Assembly (NCBI RefSeq): GCF_001425045.1
Contig: NZ_LMDJ01000035.1
Span: 285,977-349,976, forward strand
Reading direction: 5' to 3'
Source of the DNA: Massilia sp. Root351
GTDB lineage: Bacteria; Pseudomonadota; Gammaproteobacteria; Burkholderiales; Burkholderiaceae_D
DNA length: 64,000 bases
Of this stretch, positions 17,308 through 25,676 are shown in pieces. Under the pieces are notes generated by a model. That model saw nothing but the letters and a program-made list of their open reading frames with translations, did no database searches and was not told where the DNA came from. The position numbers and the translations under genes were made by a program. Each line of letters starts with the position of its first letter. Position 1 is the first letter of the stretch.

Positions 17308-19130
17308 ACTGCCTCCGTGCGGGTGTGCAGCCAGGCCAGCGCGTCGCCGGACAGGTGCGGGGCCAGGCGCTGGCGCACCGTGGCGTGATAGTCGTTGAGC
17401 CAGGCGCGCTCGTCGTCGCGCAGCAGCGCGTGCTCCAGGCAGCGCGTGTCGATCGGGCACAGTGTCAGCGTTTCGAAGCGCAGGAAGGCGCCGAATTCGC
17501 CGCCGGACTCTCCCATCTCCACCGGCTGGTTCAGCACCAGGTTTTCGATGCGGATGCCCCAGCGGCCGGGCCGGTAGATGCCCGGTTCGATCGAGGTGAT
17601 CATGCCCTCTTCCATGGCGGTGTGCGGTTCCGGCATGGCCGACGGCGAGATCGACTGCGGCCCCTCATGCACGTTCAGGAAAAAGCCCACGCCGTGGCCG
17701 GTGCCGTGGCCGAAATCGATGCCCGCCGCCCAGATCGGCGCGCGCGCGATGGCGTCCAGCATCGGCGACTTGGTGCCCTTCGGAAACTTGGTGGCGGACA
17801 GGGCGATCATGCCTTTCAGCACCAGCGTGAAGTCGCGCCTGTGCTCGGCGGTGATGCTGCCCACCGGCACCACGCGCGTGATGTCGGTGGTGCCGCCCGT
17901 GTACTGGCCGCCGGAATCGATCAGCAGCAGGCCATCGCCCGCGATCACCGCGTGGTTGGCCTCGGTGGCGCGGTAGTGCATGATGGCGCCGTTCGACTGG
18001 AAGCCGGCGATGGTGCCGAAGCTAGGGCTCACAAAGCGCGGACGGCGCGCGCGGGCGGCCGTGATGCGGGTGTTGATGTCCAGCTCGGTCAACGGTGCCC
18101 GCTGCGGGTCGGCCAGGGTCTGTTCCAGCCAGCAGAAGAATTCGCACAGCGCGGCGCCGTCCTGCTCCATCGTAGCGCGCACGTGCGCGGCCTCGGCAGC
18201 GGATTTCCTGGACTTGGCCAAGGTGGTCGGGTTGACCGTTTCCACCACTTTCACGCCGGCCGGCAGCGCCTGGCGCGTGCCGTAGGTGACGCGGCGCGGG
18301 TCCAGCAGCACCGGCTGGTCCAGCGGCAGCGCCGCCAGGGCGGCGGTGAAGCCGGCATACGGCGCGAGGTCGACGCCCTGCTCCGCCAAAGCGGCGCGCA
18401 GCGCGGCCGGCACCTTGCCTTCGGCCACGAATAATGTCGCGCGTACCGGATCGATGAGGGCGTGTGCCAGGAAAACCGGGTTGTAATTGACGTCCGCGCC
18501 GCGCAGGTTGAACAGCCAGGCGATATCGTCCAGCGTGGAAATCACGTGGCGGCCGGCGCCGTGGCTGGCCATCGCCGCGCGCAGGTCGGCCAGTTTTTCG
18601 GTGCGGCTGGTGGTGGCGTAAGGCGGCAGCAGTTCGTAGACTTCCGCAGCTGGCAGGCTGGGGCGTTCCTGCCAGATGTCGTTCAGCAGATCGCGCTCCG
18701 TGCGCAGGGTGACGCTCTTGGCCGCCAGCGCCTGCTGCAGCAGGCGCGCCACGGCCAGGCCCAGCACCGCGCCGTCGACCGCCACGGTCTGGCCGGGCTG
18801 CATATGCTCGGCCAGCCAGTCCACATACTGCACGCTGGCGCCGGATGAAATCTTCATCAGCTGTATCGTGCTGCCGGCCAGCTCGGACTCGGCCTGGGTC
18901 CAGTAGCGCCCGTCGGTCCACACGCCCGCAAAATCGGCCGTGATGATGAAGGTGCCGACCGAGCCGGTGAAGCCCGACAGCCATTCGCGGCCCTGCCAGT
19001 GCTGCGGCAAATATTCGGACAGGTGCGGATCGGCGGACGGCACCATGCAGGCGTCGATCTGGTGGTCCCGCATGGCCGCCCGCAATGCGGCGAGGCGGCC
19101 GGCGATGGAAGAAAGTTCTAAGTTAGGCAT
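17304..19130 (-). CDS. Xaa-Pro aminopeptidase (M24B), three-domain type
   Basis: Metallopeptidase that removes N-terminal residues preceding proline. It has 608 residues, the length of the eukaryotic-like three-domain form: two creatinase-type N domains (about 1-310), then the pita-bread M24 domain. Metal-site motifs are DSGGQYTGGTTDITR (two Asp), GHGTGHGVG (His), TSIEPGIY (Glu) and IRIENL (Glu). The last 60 residues form the C-terminal extension that helps dimerise. The ATG at 19130 is chosen; a TTG two codons upstream is possible. Neither has a clear ribosome site. Confidence 0.93.
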   Translation of the reverse strand: MPNLELSSIAGRLAALRAAMRDHQIDACMVPSADPHLSEYLPQHWQGREWLSGFTGSVGTFIITADFAGVWTDGRYWTQAESELAGSTIQLMKISSGASVQYVDWLAEHMQPGQTVAVDGAVLGLAVARLLQQALAAKSVTLRTERDLLNDIWQERPSLPAAEVYELLPPYATTSRTEKLADLRAAMASHGAGRHVISTLDDIAWLFNLRGADVNYNPVFLAHALIDPVRATLFVAEGKVPAALRAALAEQGVDLAPYAGFTAALAALPLDQPVLLDPRRVTYGTRQALPAGVKVVETVNPTTLAKSRKSAAEAAHVRATMEQDGAALCEFFCWLEQTLADPQRAPLTELDINTRITAARARRPRFVSPSFGTIAGFQSNGAIMHYRATEANHAVIAGDGLLLIDSGGQYTGGTTDITRVVPVGSITAEHRRDFTLVLKGMIALSATKFPKGTKSPMLDAIARAPIWAAGIDFGHGTGHGVGFFLNVHEGPQSISPSAMPEPHTAMEEGMITSIEPGIYRPGRWGIRIENLVLNQPVEMGESGGEFGAFLRFETLTLCPIDTRCLEHALLRDDERAWLNDYHATVRQRLAPHLSGDALAWLHTRTEAV

Positions 19131-19191
19131 GAGCAAAGTGATGCAGTCGACTTGGCTCTATCATACCTTGCAGCAAACTTTGATGTAGACC

Positions 19192-19479
19192 TCAATGCAG
19201 GGTGCGCCGCTCACCAGGATAGGTCATGCCAGGTTCCAGTTCCGGGGCGCGGCGGCGGTCTTCGCCGGGCCAGCCGCTCGAAGCGCTGCGTTCGCCGGCA
19301 TCGGGCGCCGGTAGCAGGCGCTGCTGCTGCTCGTCTTTCTTGTGGGAGAACAGGTAGTAGCCGGCCAGCGCCGCCAGGCCGGCCACGCCGACCACGCGCA
19401 TCAACCCCCACCGTGCCACGGCCGACGCCGCGCCGCGCAACACCAACATTTCGCCGATCCGGCGTGCCAGGGTATCCAT
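19192..19479 (-). CDS. Small single-span membrane protein
   Basis: A 95-residue protein, not recognised by family. The first 50 residues hold an amphipathic stretch and one transmembrane helix (VVGVAGLAALAGYYLF), followed by a charged, Pro-rich tail (KKDEQQQ). A strong ribosome site (GGAGG) six to eight bases before the ATG at 19479 supports it as a real gene. It may lead into the aminopeptidase gene 61 bases downstream. Confidence 0.6.
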   Translation of the reverse strand: MDTLARRIGEMLVLRGAASAVARWGLMRVVGVAGLAALAGYYLFSHKKDEQQQRLLPAPDAGERSASSGWPGEDRRRAPELEPGMTYPGERRTLH

Positions 19480-19538
19480 GCTGTGCCCTCCTGCAACAGG
19501 TGAGTGATACCCCACAGCTTATACCAACTGCTCACCGC

Positions 19539-19562
19539 GCAGTGTTATGCCACTAACACTGC
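19539..19562. promoter_or_regulatory. Nine-bp perfect inverted repeat in a 295-base gap
   Basis: GCAGTGTTA, six-base spacer, TAACACTGC. It sits 60 bases upstream of the small membrane protein gene (-) and 212 bases upstream of the one at 19775 (+). It could be an operator for the minus-strand gene. The rest of the 19480-19774 gap shows no convincing gene; a minus-strand frame there has low-complexity sequence. Confidence 0.4.
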
Positions 19563-19774
19563 CAGCGGCCCGGACAGCGCACGCCTTGCGCTTTCCCAGT
19601 ACGCGCTTTGCGCCCGGTGCTGTAGTCAAGGCCCAGCTTGTCCAGCCATGCGCGCGCCGCTACTGGTTGCGCTCGACGCGGCTCAGGCTCCGACGCAGAT
19701 GAACAAACCGGGCTTCCCCTTCCACCCGCTGAGCAACACCCCCCAACAATGTTGTCAGATGATAAAATTGCTGC

Positions 19775-20047
19775 ATGCAAAGAAAATACGCCCCCTGGAT
19801 TGCCGGCCTGTTCCTGATTGCCGCGATTTCCGATCTGCTTGCCGGAATTTCCGAAGGGAAGAAGTACGAATTGCTCGCCAGTCTGGGATACTTTGCGTTC
19901 GCGCTGGCCTACCTGCTCGAATGGCTGCGGCTGCGAGTTGACGGGCAAACGCCGCTTATGATGCAAAGCAAGCGCGCCGCCGTCCTGTCCCTGGCCGGCG
20001 CCGCATTGCTGGGGATCGCCTTCGGCCTCAGGCGCAACTGGTTCTAA
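19775..20047 (+). CDS. Small three-helix membrane protein
   Basis: A 90-residue protein with three hydrophobic helices (APWIAGLFLIAAISDLLAG, LLASLGYFAFALAYLLEWL, AAVLSLAGAALLGIAFGL). Not assigned to a family. No ribosome site precedes the ATG, and TAAAAT (19763-19768) lies at -10 distance from it, so the mRNA may be leaderless. Its stop overlaps the stop of the convergent Crp/Fnr gene. Confidence 0.55.
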   Translation: MQRKYAPWIAGLFLIAAISDLLAGISEGKKYELLASLGYFAFALAYLLEWLRLRVDGQTPLMMQSKRAAVLSLAGAALLGIAFGLRRNWF

Positions 20048-20739
20048 GGCTCGGACGTCTCGAAGCGGCGCAAGCCTTCCAGGTCGAGGATGCGGATGCC
20101 GCCGTAGTCCAGGCGCAGCAGGCCTTGCTTCTCCAGCACCTGCAAGGCCTGGTTGGCGCGCTGGCGCGAGGCGCCCGACAGCAGGCCGATTTCTTCCTGC
20201 GAAATCTGCACCAGCTTCTCGATCCCCGGATACAGCAGCGAGTTGAACAGCCCGGCGAGGCAGCGCGCCACGCGTGTGTCGATGTCGAGCAGGCGGTCGT
20301 TTTCCACCATGCCGATGAACTGCCCCAGCCGCTCATTGAGCTGCATCAATAAAAAGCGGGTAAACGGTAGACTCGTTTCCAGCAGCCAGTTAAAAGTGTC
20401 GGCCGGCATGCGCGCGATGCGGCTGTCGCGCAGCGCCATGGCGTCGTACTTGCGCGGTTCATTCTTCAGCAGGGAGCCTTCGCCGAACCAGCCGCCGGGC
20501 GGCACGCCGGTGAAGGTGACGCTCTTGCCGGACGGGGAGAAATTGTTCATCTTCACCATGCCGGCAATGATGCCCACCCAGTTGTCGACCTCTTCGCCTT
20601 TACGGCACACAAAGCCGCCTTTCGGCACGAACGTCTCGTAAGTGTCGGCTTCTACCCGGGCCATTTGCTCGGGCGTGAGCGCCTGCGCCCAGATGGCGGA
20701 GCGCAGCGCTTCTTTAAGTGTCGGTTGGTTGTTTGTCAT
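20044..20739 (-). CDS. Crp/Fnr-family transcriptional regulator
   Basis: A 231-residue regulator. Residues about 30-150 form a cyclic-nucleotide-type beta-roll (VCRKGEEVDNWVGIIAGMVKM, PPGGWFGEGSLL). A long dimer helix follows, then a Crp-type winged helix (LVQISQEEIGLLSGASRQRANQALQVLE, with the recognition helix at SRQRANQAL). No Fnr-type N-terminal cysteine cluster is present, and the cAMP-site Arg/Ser pattern is not clear, so the effector is unknown. It is divergent from the acyl-CoA ligase/ABC transporter operon and is the likely regulator of it. Confidence 0.9.
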   Translation of the reverse strand: MTNNQPTLKEALRSAIWAQALTPEQMARVEADTYETFVPKGGFVCRKGEEVDNWVGIIAGMVKMNNFSPSGKSVTFTGVPPGGWFGEGSLLKNEPRKYDAMALRDSRIARMPADTFNWLLETSLPFTRFLLMQLNERLGQFIGMVENDRLLDIDTRVARCLAGLFNSLLYPGIEKLVQISQEEIGLLSGASRQRANQALQVLEKQGLLRLDYGGIRILDLEGLRRFETSEP

Positions 20740-20740
20740 T

Positions 20741-20788
20741 GTTGCATAGCAACGTCAAAATATGAGTGAATTGTCACCGAAAAGACAA
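20741..20788. promoter_or_regulatory. Two dyads in the regulator/ligase divergent region
   Basis: GTTGC-ATA-GCAAC lies at 20741-20753, directly before the regulator start. TTGTC-N8-GACAA lies at 20771-20788, about 100 bases before the ligase start. The second has the spacing of a Crp/Fnr-type site, but its bases match neither the Crp nor the Fnr consensus. Candidate operators for the divergent Crp/Fnr protein; inference only. Confidence 0.35.
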
Positions 20789-20885
20789 CGCGCCGGCAAA
20801 TCGCGAGCTACTATCATCACACAAAAAAGCACTGAACCAGACATTAGTATACCCCTCGCTCTCACGGGCCACGAAGGAGACAACG

Positions 20886-22829
20886 GTGCAGAAAGATCTG
20901 GAGACATTCCCCCGCCGCTTATTGCAGCACGGGAAAGTGAGAGCGCACAAGCCTGCGTTCCGCGAGAAGTATTTGGGCATCTGGCAGACCTGGACCTGGG
21001 GCCAGGTGAACGAGGAAGTGCGCGCCCTGGCTTGCGGCCTGGCCGCGCTCGGCTTCGAGCGCGGCATGAACCTGGCCATCATCGGCGACAACCGTCCGCG
21101 CCTGTACTGGTCCATGCTGGCCGCGCAATGCCTGGGCGGCGTGCCGGTGCCGCTGTACCAGGACGCGCCCGCCGCCGACATGGCCTACGTGCTGGAGAAC
21201 GCGGAAATCCGCTACGCCATCGTGGAAGACCAGGAACAGGTCGACAAGCTGCACGAGCTGGCCGAACTCTATCCGCACATCGAGCACATCGCCTACGACG
21301 ATGAGCGGGGCATGCGCCACTACACGCACAAGGAGCTGATCTCCTTTGCCAGGCTGCAGGAACTGGGCCGCGCCTACGACAAGGCCAACCCCGGCTTCTT
21401 CGACGCCGCCGTGCAGGCCGGCCAGGCCGGCGACACCGCCATCATCCTGTACACCTCGGGCACCACCGGCCGCCCGAAAGGCGTGTGCCAGACCCACGCC
21501 GCCTTTATCGAGGCCGGCGAGGGCGGCGTGACCTTCGAGAAGCTGACCGACGACGAGAACGTGCTGTCCTACCTGCCGATGGCCTGGGTGGGCGACTGCC
21601 TGTTCTCGATGGCGCAAGCCATGGTGGCCGGCTTCACCGTGAACTGCCCGGAGTCCGGCGACACCGTCATGACGGACATGCGCGAAATCGGTCCCACCTT
21701 CTACTTCGCCCCGCCGCGCGTGTTCGAGAACATGCTGACCACGGTGATGATACGGATGGAAGACGCCGGCGCCATCAAGCAGCGCATGTTCCACTACTTC
21801 ATGGACGTGGCGCGCCGCAGCGGCGCCGACATCCTGGACGGCAAGCCGGTTCCCATGGGCGACCGCATCAAGTACGCGCTGGGCCGCTTCTTCGTCTACG
21901 GCCCGCTGAAAAACGTGCTGGGCATGTCGCGCGTGCGCGTCGCCTACACGGCGGGCGCCGCCATCGGCCCGGACCTGTTCCGCTTCTACCGCTCCATCGG
22001 CGTGAACCTGAAGCAGTTCTACGGCTCCACCGAAACCTGCGCCTACATCTGCCTGCAGCCGGACCGCAACATCAAGTTCGACAGCGTGGGCCTGCCTGCG
22101 CCGGGCGTGGAAGTGAAGCTGGCGTCCAATGGCGAAGTGCTGGTGAAGTCCGCCTCCACCATGCACTGCTACTACAAGCGACCCGACGCCACCGCCGAGG
22201 CAGTGGACGAGCAAGGCTACTTCCACACCGGCGACGCGGGCGTGTTCGACAGCGAAGGCCATCTGAAGATCATCGACCGCGCGGCCGACGTGGGCAAGAT
22301 GAAGTGCGGCACCATCTTCGCGCCGAACTACATCGAAAACAAGCTCAAGTTCTTCCCCTTCATCAAGGAGGCGGTGGCCTTCGGTCATGAGCGCGACCAG
22401 GTGTGCGCCTTCATCAACATCGACATCGAAGCGGTGGGCAACTGGGCCGAGCGGCGCGGCATCGCCTACTCGGGCTACACCGACCTGGCCGGCCTGCCGC
22501 AAACCTATGAGCTGGTGCAGGAATGCATCGAGAAGGTCAACGCCGACCTGGCTTCGGAAGCGCTGATGGGCAACACGCAGATCTCGCGCTTCCTGGTGCT
22601 GCACAAGGAGCTGGACCCGGACGACGATGAACTGACCCGCACCCGCAAGGTGCGCCGCAAGTTCGTGGCCGAAAAGTACGCGGTGCTGATCGATGCGCTC
22701 TACAGCGGCAAGCCATCGCAGTACATCGAGACGCAGGTGAAATTCGAGGATGGCCGCGTGGGCACGGCCGCCGCCGACCTGCGCATCCAGGACAGCAAAA
22801 CCTATCCCATCGTCGGGAAAGCCGCGTGA
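20886..22829 (+). CDS. Long-chain-type acyl-CoA synthetase (AMP-binding enzyme)
   Basis: ATP-dependent acid-CoA ligase of 647 residues. Motifs are the phosphate loop YTSGTTGRPKG (about residues 188-198), the adenylate site YGSTET (about 378), and the hinge region GYFHTGD and IIDRAADVGK (about 443-465). The start is taken as GTG at 20886, because AAGGAG lies six bases upstream; an ATG at 20766 would add 40 atypical residues. It heads the operon with the ABC transporter genes (ATG of the next gene 20 bases after its stop), so it probably activates the imported acid. Confidence 0.92.
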   Translation: MQKDLETFPRRLLQHGKVRAHKPAFREKYLGIWQTWTWGQVNEEVRALACGLAALGFERGMNLAIIGDNRPRLYWSMLAAQCLGGVPVPLYQDAPAADMAYVLENAEIRYAIVEDQEQVDKLHELAELYPHIEHIAYDDERGMRHYTHKELISFARLQELGRAYDKANPGFFDAAVQAGQAGDTAIILYTSGTTGRPKGVCQTHAAFIEAGEGGVTFEKLTDDENVLSYLPMAWVGDCLFSMAQAMVAGFTVNCPESGDTVMTDMREIGPTFYFAPPRVFENMLTTVMIRMEDAGAIKQRMFHYFMDVARRSGADILDGKPVPMGDRIKYALGRFFVYGPLKNVLGMSRVRVAYTAGAAIGPDLFRFYRSIGVNLKQFYGSTETCAYICLQPDRNIKFDSVGLPAPGVEVKLASNGEVLVKSASTMHCYYKRPDATAEAVDEQGYFHTGDAGVFDSEGHLKIIDRAADVGKMKCGTIFAPNYIENKLKFFPFIKEAVAFGHERDQVCAFINIDIEAVGNWAERRGIAYSGYTDLAGLPQTYELVQECIEKVNADLASEALMGNTQISRFLVLHKELDPDDDELTRTRKVRRKFVAEKYAVLIDALYSGKPSQYIETQVKFEDGRVGTAAADLRIQDSKTYPIVGKAA

Positions 22830-22849
22830 GCGCGATCGAGGAGACTTCC

Positions 22850-23662
22850 ATGCAAATGAACGAACCCGACGCGCTGCTGCGCGCCACGCGGCGCGTTGGC
22901 CCCGTGATCCTGGACCTGAAGAACATCTCGCTGTCCTTCGGCGGCGTGAAGGCGCTGACCGACATTTCCTTCGACGTGCGCCAGCATGAGATCCGCGCCA
23001 TCATCGGCCCCAACGGCGCCGGCAAAAGCTCGATGCTGAACGTGATCAACGGCGTGTACCGCCCGCAGCAGGGCGCCATCATCCACAAGGGCCAGCAGCG
23101 CAAGGGCATGGACTGCTACGCGGCGGCCAAGTCCGGCATCGCGCGCACGTTCCAGAACATCGCGCTGTTCAAGGGCATGACGGTGCTGGACAACATCATG
23201 ACCGGCCGCAACCTGAAGATGAAATCCAACTTCCTGATGCAGGCCCTGTACTGGGGACCGGCGCGGCGCGAGGAAATCGAACATCGCGTGAAGGCCGAGG
23301 AGATCATCGATTTCCTGGAAATCCAGGCCATCCGGAAGACGCCGGTGGGCCGCCTGCCCTACGGCCTGCAAAAGCGCGTGGAGCTGGGCCGGGCGCTGGC
23401 CGCCGAGCCGGAAATCCTGCTGCTGGACGAGCCGATGGCCGGCATGAATGTGGAGGAGAAGCAGGACATGTGCCGCTTCATCCTCGATGTGAACGACCAG
23501 TTCGGCACCACCATCGTGCTGATCGAGCACGACATGGGCGTGGTGATGGATATCTCGGACCGCGTGGTGGTGCTGGACTACGGCAAGAAGATCGGCGACG
23601 GCACGCCGGACGAAGTGCGCAGCAACCAGGACGTGATCAACGCTTATCTCGGCACGCATTAA
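22850..23662 (+). CDS. LivG-type ABC transporter ATPase
   Basis: Cytoplasmic ATPase of a branched-chain-amino-acid-type (HAAT) importer, 270 residues from the ATG at 22850 (GAGGAG six bases upstream; a GTG at 22826 overlapping the ligase stop is the alternative). Walker A GPNGAGKSS is near residue 52 and Walker B LLLDEPMAG near 189. The signature region reads LPYGLQKRVELGRAL, the usual LivG variation of LSGGQ. It pairs with the LivF-type ATPase at 27054. Confidence 0.93.
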   Translation: MQMNEPDALLRATRRVGPVILDLKNISLSFGGVKALTDISFDVRQHEIRAIIGPNGAGKSSMLNVINGVYRPQQGAIIHKGQQRKGMDCYAAAKSGIARTFQNIALFKGMTVLDNIMTGRNLKMKSNFLMQALYWGPARREEIEHRVKAEEIIDFLEIQAIRKTPVGRLPYGLQKRVELGRALAAEPEILLLDEPMAGMNVEEKQDMCRFILDVNDQFGTTIVLIEHDMGVVMDISDRVVVLDYGKKIGDGTPDEVRSNQDVINAYLGTH

Positions 23663-23672
23663 GGGGCGCCAC

Positions 23673-24575
23673 ATGAATATCAGTTTTTTCTTTGAAGTGC
23701 TGATCGGCGGCCTGCTGTCCGGCGTGATGTATGCGCTGGTGGCAATCGGCTTCGTGCTGATCTACAAGGCGTCCGGCGTGTTCAACTTCGCCCAGGGCGC
23801 GATGGTGTTCTTCGCCGCCCTGACCTGCGTCGGCCTGATGGACAAGTTCGGCTTTTCGCTGTGGCTGGCGATACCGGCCACGGTGGTGGCCATGATCATC
23901 CTCGGCCTGGCGATCGAACGCGTCGTGCTGCGGCCGCTGGTAAACCAGCCTGAAATCACGCTGTTCATGGCCACCATCGGCCTGGCCTTCTTCATCGAAG
24001 GCCTGGCGCAGCTGATGTGGGGCTCGCAAGTGCACCGCCTGGAGCTGCCCATCGAGGACGTGCCGCTGCAGATCCTGATGGACAAGTTCAACATCATCGT
24101 CTCCCAATTCGACGTGATGGCGGCGGCGGTGTGCGGCGTCATGGTACTGATCCTCTCCCTGGTGTTCTCCAAGACCAAGGTAGGCCGCGCGCTGCGCGCC
24201 GTGGCCGACGACCACCAGGCCGCGCTGGCGGTGGGCATTCCGCTGCAGCGCATCTGGGGCATCCTGTGGGCGGTGGCCGGCATGGTGGCCCTGGTGGCCG
24301 GCCTGCTTTGGGGTGCGCGCAACGGCGTGCAGTTCGCGCTCACCTTCATCGCGCTGAAAGCCTTGCCGGTGCTGATCCTGGGCGGCTTCACCTCGGTGCC
24401 CGGTGCGATTGTCGGCGGCCTGATCATCGGCGCTTCCGAGAAGCTGGCGGAAGTCTACATCGGCCCCATGGTGGGCGGAGGCATCGAGGGCTGGTTCCCT
24501 TACGTGCTGGCACTGCTGTTCCTGCTGGTACGGCCCGAAGGCCTGTTCGGCGAAAAAATCATCCGCAGGATTTGA
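23673..24575 (+). CDS. LivH-type ABC transporter permease
   Basis: Inner-membrane permease of 300 residues with about eight helices. The N-terminus LIGGLLSGVMYALVAIGFVLIYKASGVFNFAQG is the LivH signature (seen in parts across the first 40 residues). The EAA-like loop ALRAVADDHQAALAVGI contacts the ATPase. AGGGG six bases before the ATG; 10 bases after the LivG-type gene. Confidence 0.94.
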   Translation: MNISFFFEVLIGGLLSGVMYALVAIGFVLIYKASGVFNFAQGAMVFFAALTCVGLMDKFGFSLWLAIPATVVAMIILGLAIERVVLRPLVNQPEITLFMATIGLAFFIEGLAQLMWGSQVHRLELPIEDVPLQILMDKFNIIVSQFDVMAAAVCGVMVLILSLVFSKTKVGRALRAVADDHQAALAVGIPLQRIWGILWAVAGMVALVAGLLWGARNGVQFALTFIALKALPVLILGGFTSVPGAIVGGLIIGASEKLAEVYIGPMVGGGIEGWFPYVLALLFLLVRPEGLFGEKIIRRI

Positions 24576-24587
24576 GAGGACTCCACC

Positions 24588-25646
24588 ATGTTCTACCGTG
24601 AAGCAGGACAATTCAAAACCCGCTACGAAACCGATGGCCAGATCTTTCCGATCCGCCAGGACCGCATCGCCGTCACCGTCACCATGGTGGTGGCCGTGCT
24701 GGTGCTGCCGCTGTTGGCGTCGCCCTACATGCTGTCGGCCATCCTGATCCCCTTCCTGATCTTTGCGCTGGCCGCACTGGGACTGAACATCCTCACCGGC
24801 TATGCCGGCCAGCTGTCGCTCGGCACCGCCGCCTTCATGGCGGTGGGCGCCTTCGCCTCCTACAACTTCATCCTGCGCATTCCCGGCATTCCGGTGCTGC
24901 TGGCCTTCGTGCTGGGCGGCCTGTGCGCGGCCATGGTGGGCATCGCCTTCGGCCTGCCGTCGCTGCGCATCCGCGGCTTCTACCTGGCCGCGTCCACGCT
25001 GGCCACGCAGTTCTTCGTGGTGTGGTGCCTGACCAAGATAGGCTGGCTGACCAATTACAGCTCGTCCGGCGTGATCACCGCGCAGAAAATGGAAATCCTT
25101 GGCTACGCCTTCGACACTCCAGCCCGCAAGTACCTGCTGGTGCTGCTGGTGGTGTCGGTGATGGCGCTGCTGGCCAAGAACATGGTGCGCTCCAACGTGG
25201 GCCGCTCCTGGATGGCGATCCGCGACATGGACGTGGCGGCCGAAGTGATCGGCTTTCGCCCGCTGCGCACCAAGCTGATGGCCTTCGCGGTGAGCTCCTT
25301 CTACTGCGGCGTGGCAGGAGCGCTGTACGCCTTCGCCTACCTCGGCACGGTGGAACCGGAAGCATACAACCTGGACCTGTCGTTCCGCATCCTGTTCATG
25401 ATCATCATCGGCGGCGTGGGCTCCATCCTGGGCTCCTTCCTGGGCGCGGCATTCATCGTGCTGCTGCCGGTGTTCCTCAACATTCTGGCGCACGGCCTGG
25501 GGCTGCCGACCAGCGTGGCATCGAATCTCGAGTTGATGGTGTTTGGCGCCCTCATCATCTTTTTCCTGATCGTGGAACCCCACGGTCTGGCGCGTTTGTG
25601 GCAAATCGGCAAAGAGAAATTGCGCCTGTGGCCTTTCCCGCACTGA
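24588..25646 (+). CDS. LivM-type ABC transporter permease
   Basis: Second permease of the importer, 352 residues. After a cytoplasmic N-terminal segment of about 25 residues it has about nine helices. NILTGYAGQLSLGTAAFMAVGA is the LivM hallmark, and GRSWMAIRDMDVAAEVIG is the ATPase-contact loop. GAGAGGA precedes the ATG, 12 bases after the LivH-type gene. Confidence 0.94.
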   Translation: MFYREAGQFKTRYETDGQIFPIRQDRIAVTVTMVVAVLVLPLLASPYMLSAILIPFLIFALAALGLNILTGYAGQLSLGTAAFMAVGAFASYNFILRIPGIPVLLAFVLGGLCAAMVGIAFGLPSLRIRGFYLAASTLATQFFVVWCLTKIGWLTNYSSSGVITAQKMEILGYAFDTPARKYLLVLLVVSVMALLAKNMVRSNVGRSWMAIRDMDVAAEVIGFRPLRTKLMAFAVSSFYCGVAGALYAFAYLGTVEPEAYNLDLSFRILFMIIIGGVGSILGSFLGAAFIVLLPVFLNILAHGLGLPTSVASNLELMVFGALIIFFLIVEPHGLARLWQIGKEKLRLWPFPH

Positions 25647-25676
25647 GCGCGACCTACAACAACGAAGGAGACAAAA

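Noticed and set aside
19553..19966. 137-codon minus-strand frame in the 19.5-19.9 kb gap
   Set aside because: No family match, low-complexity middle part, and it overlaps the small membrane-protein gene at 19775.
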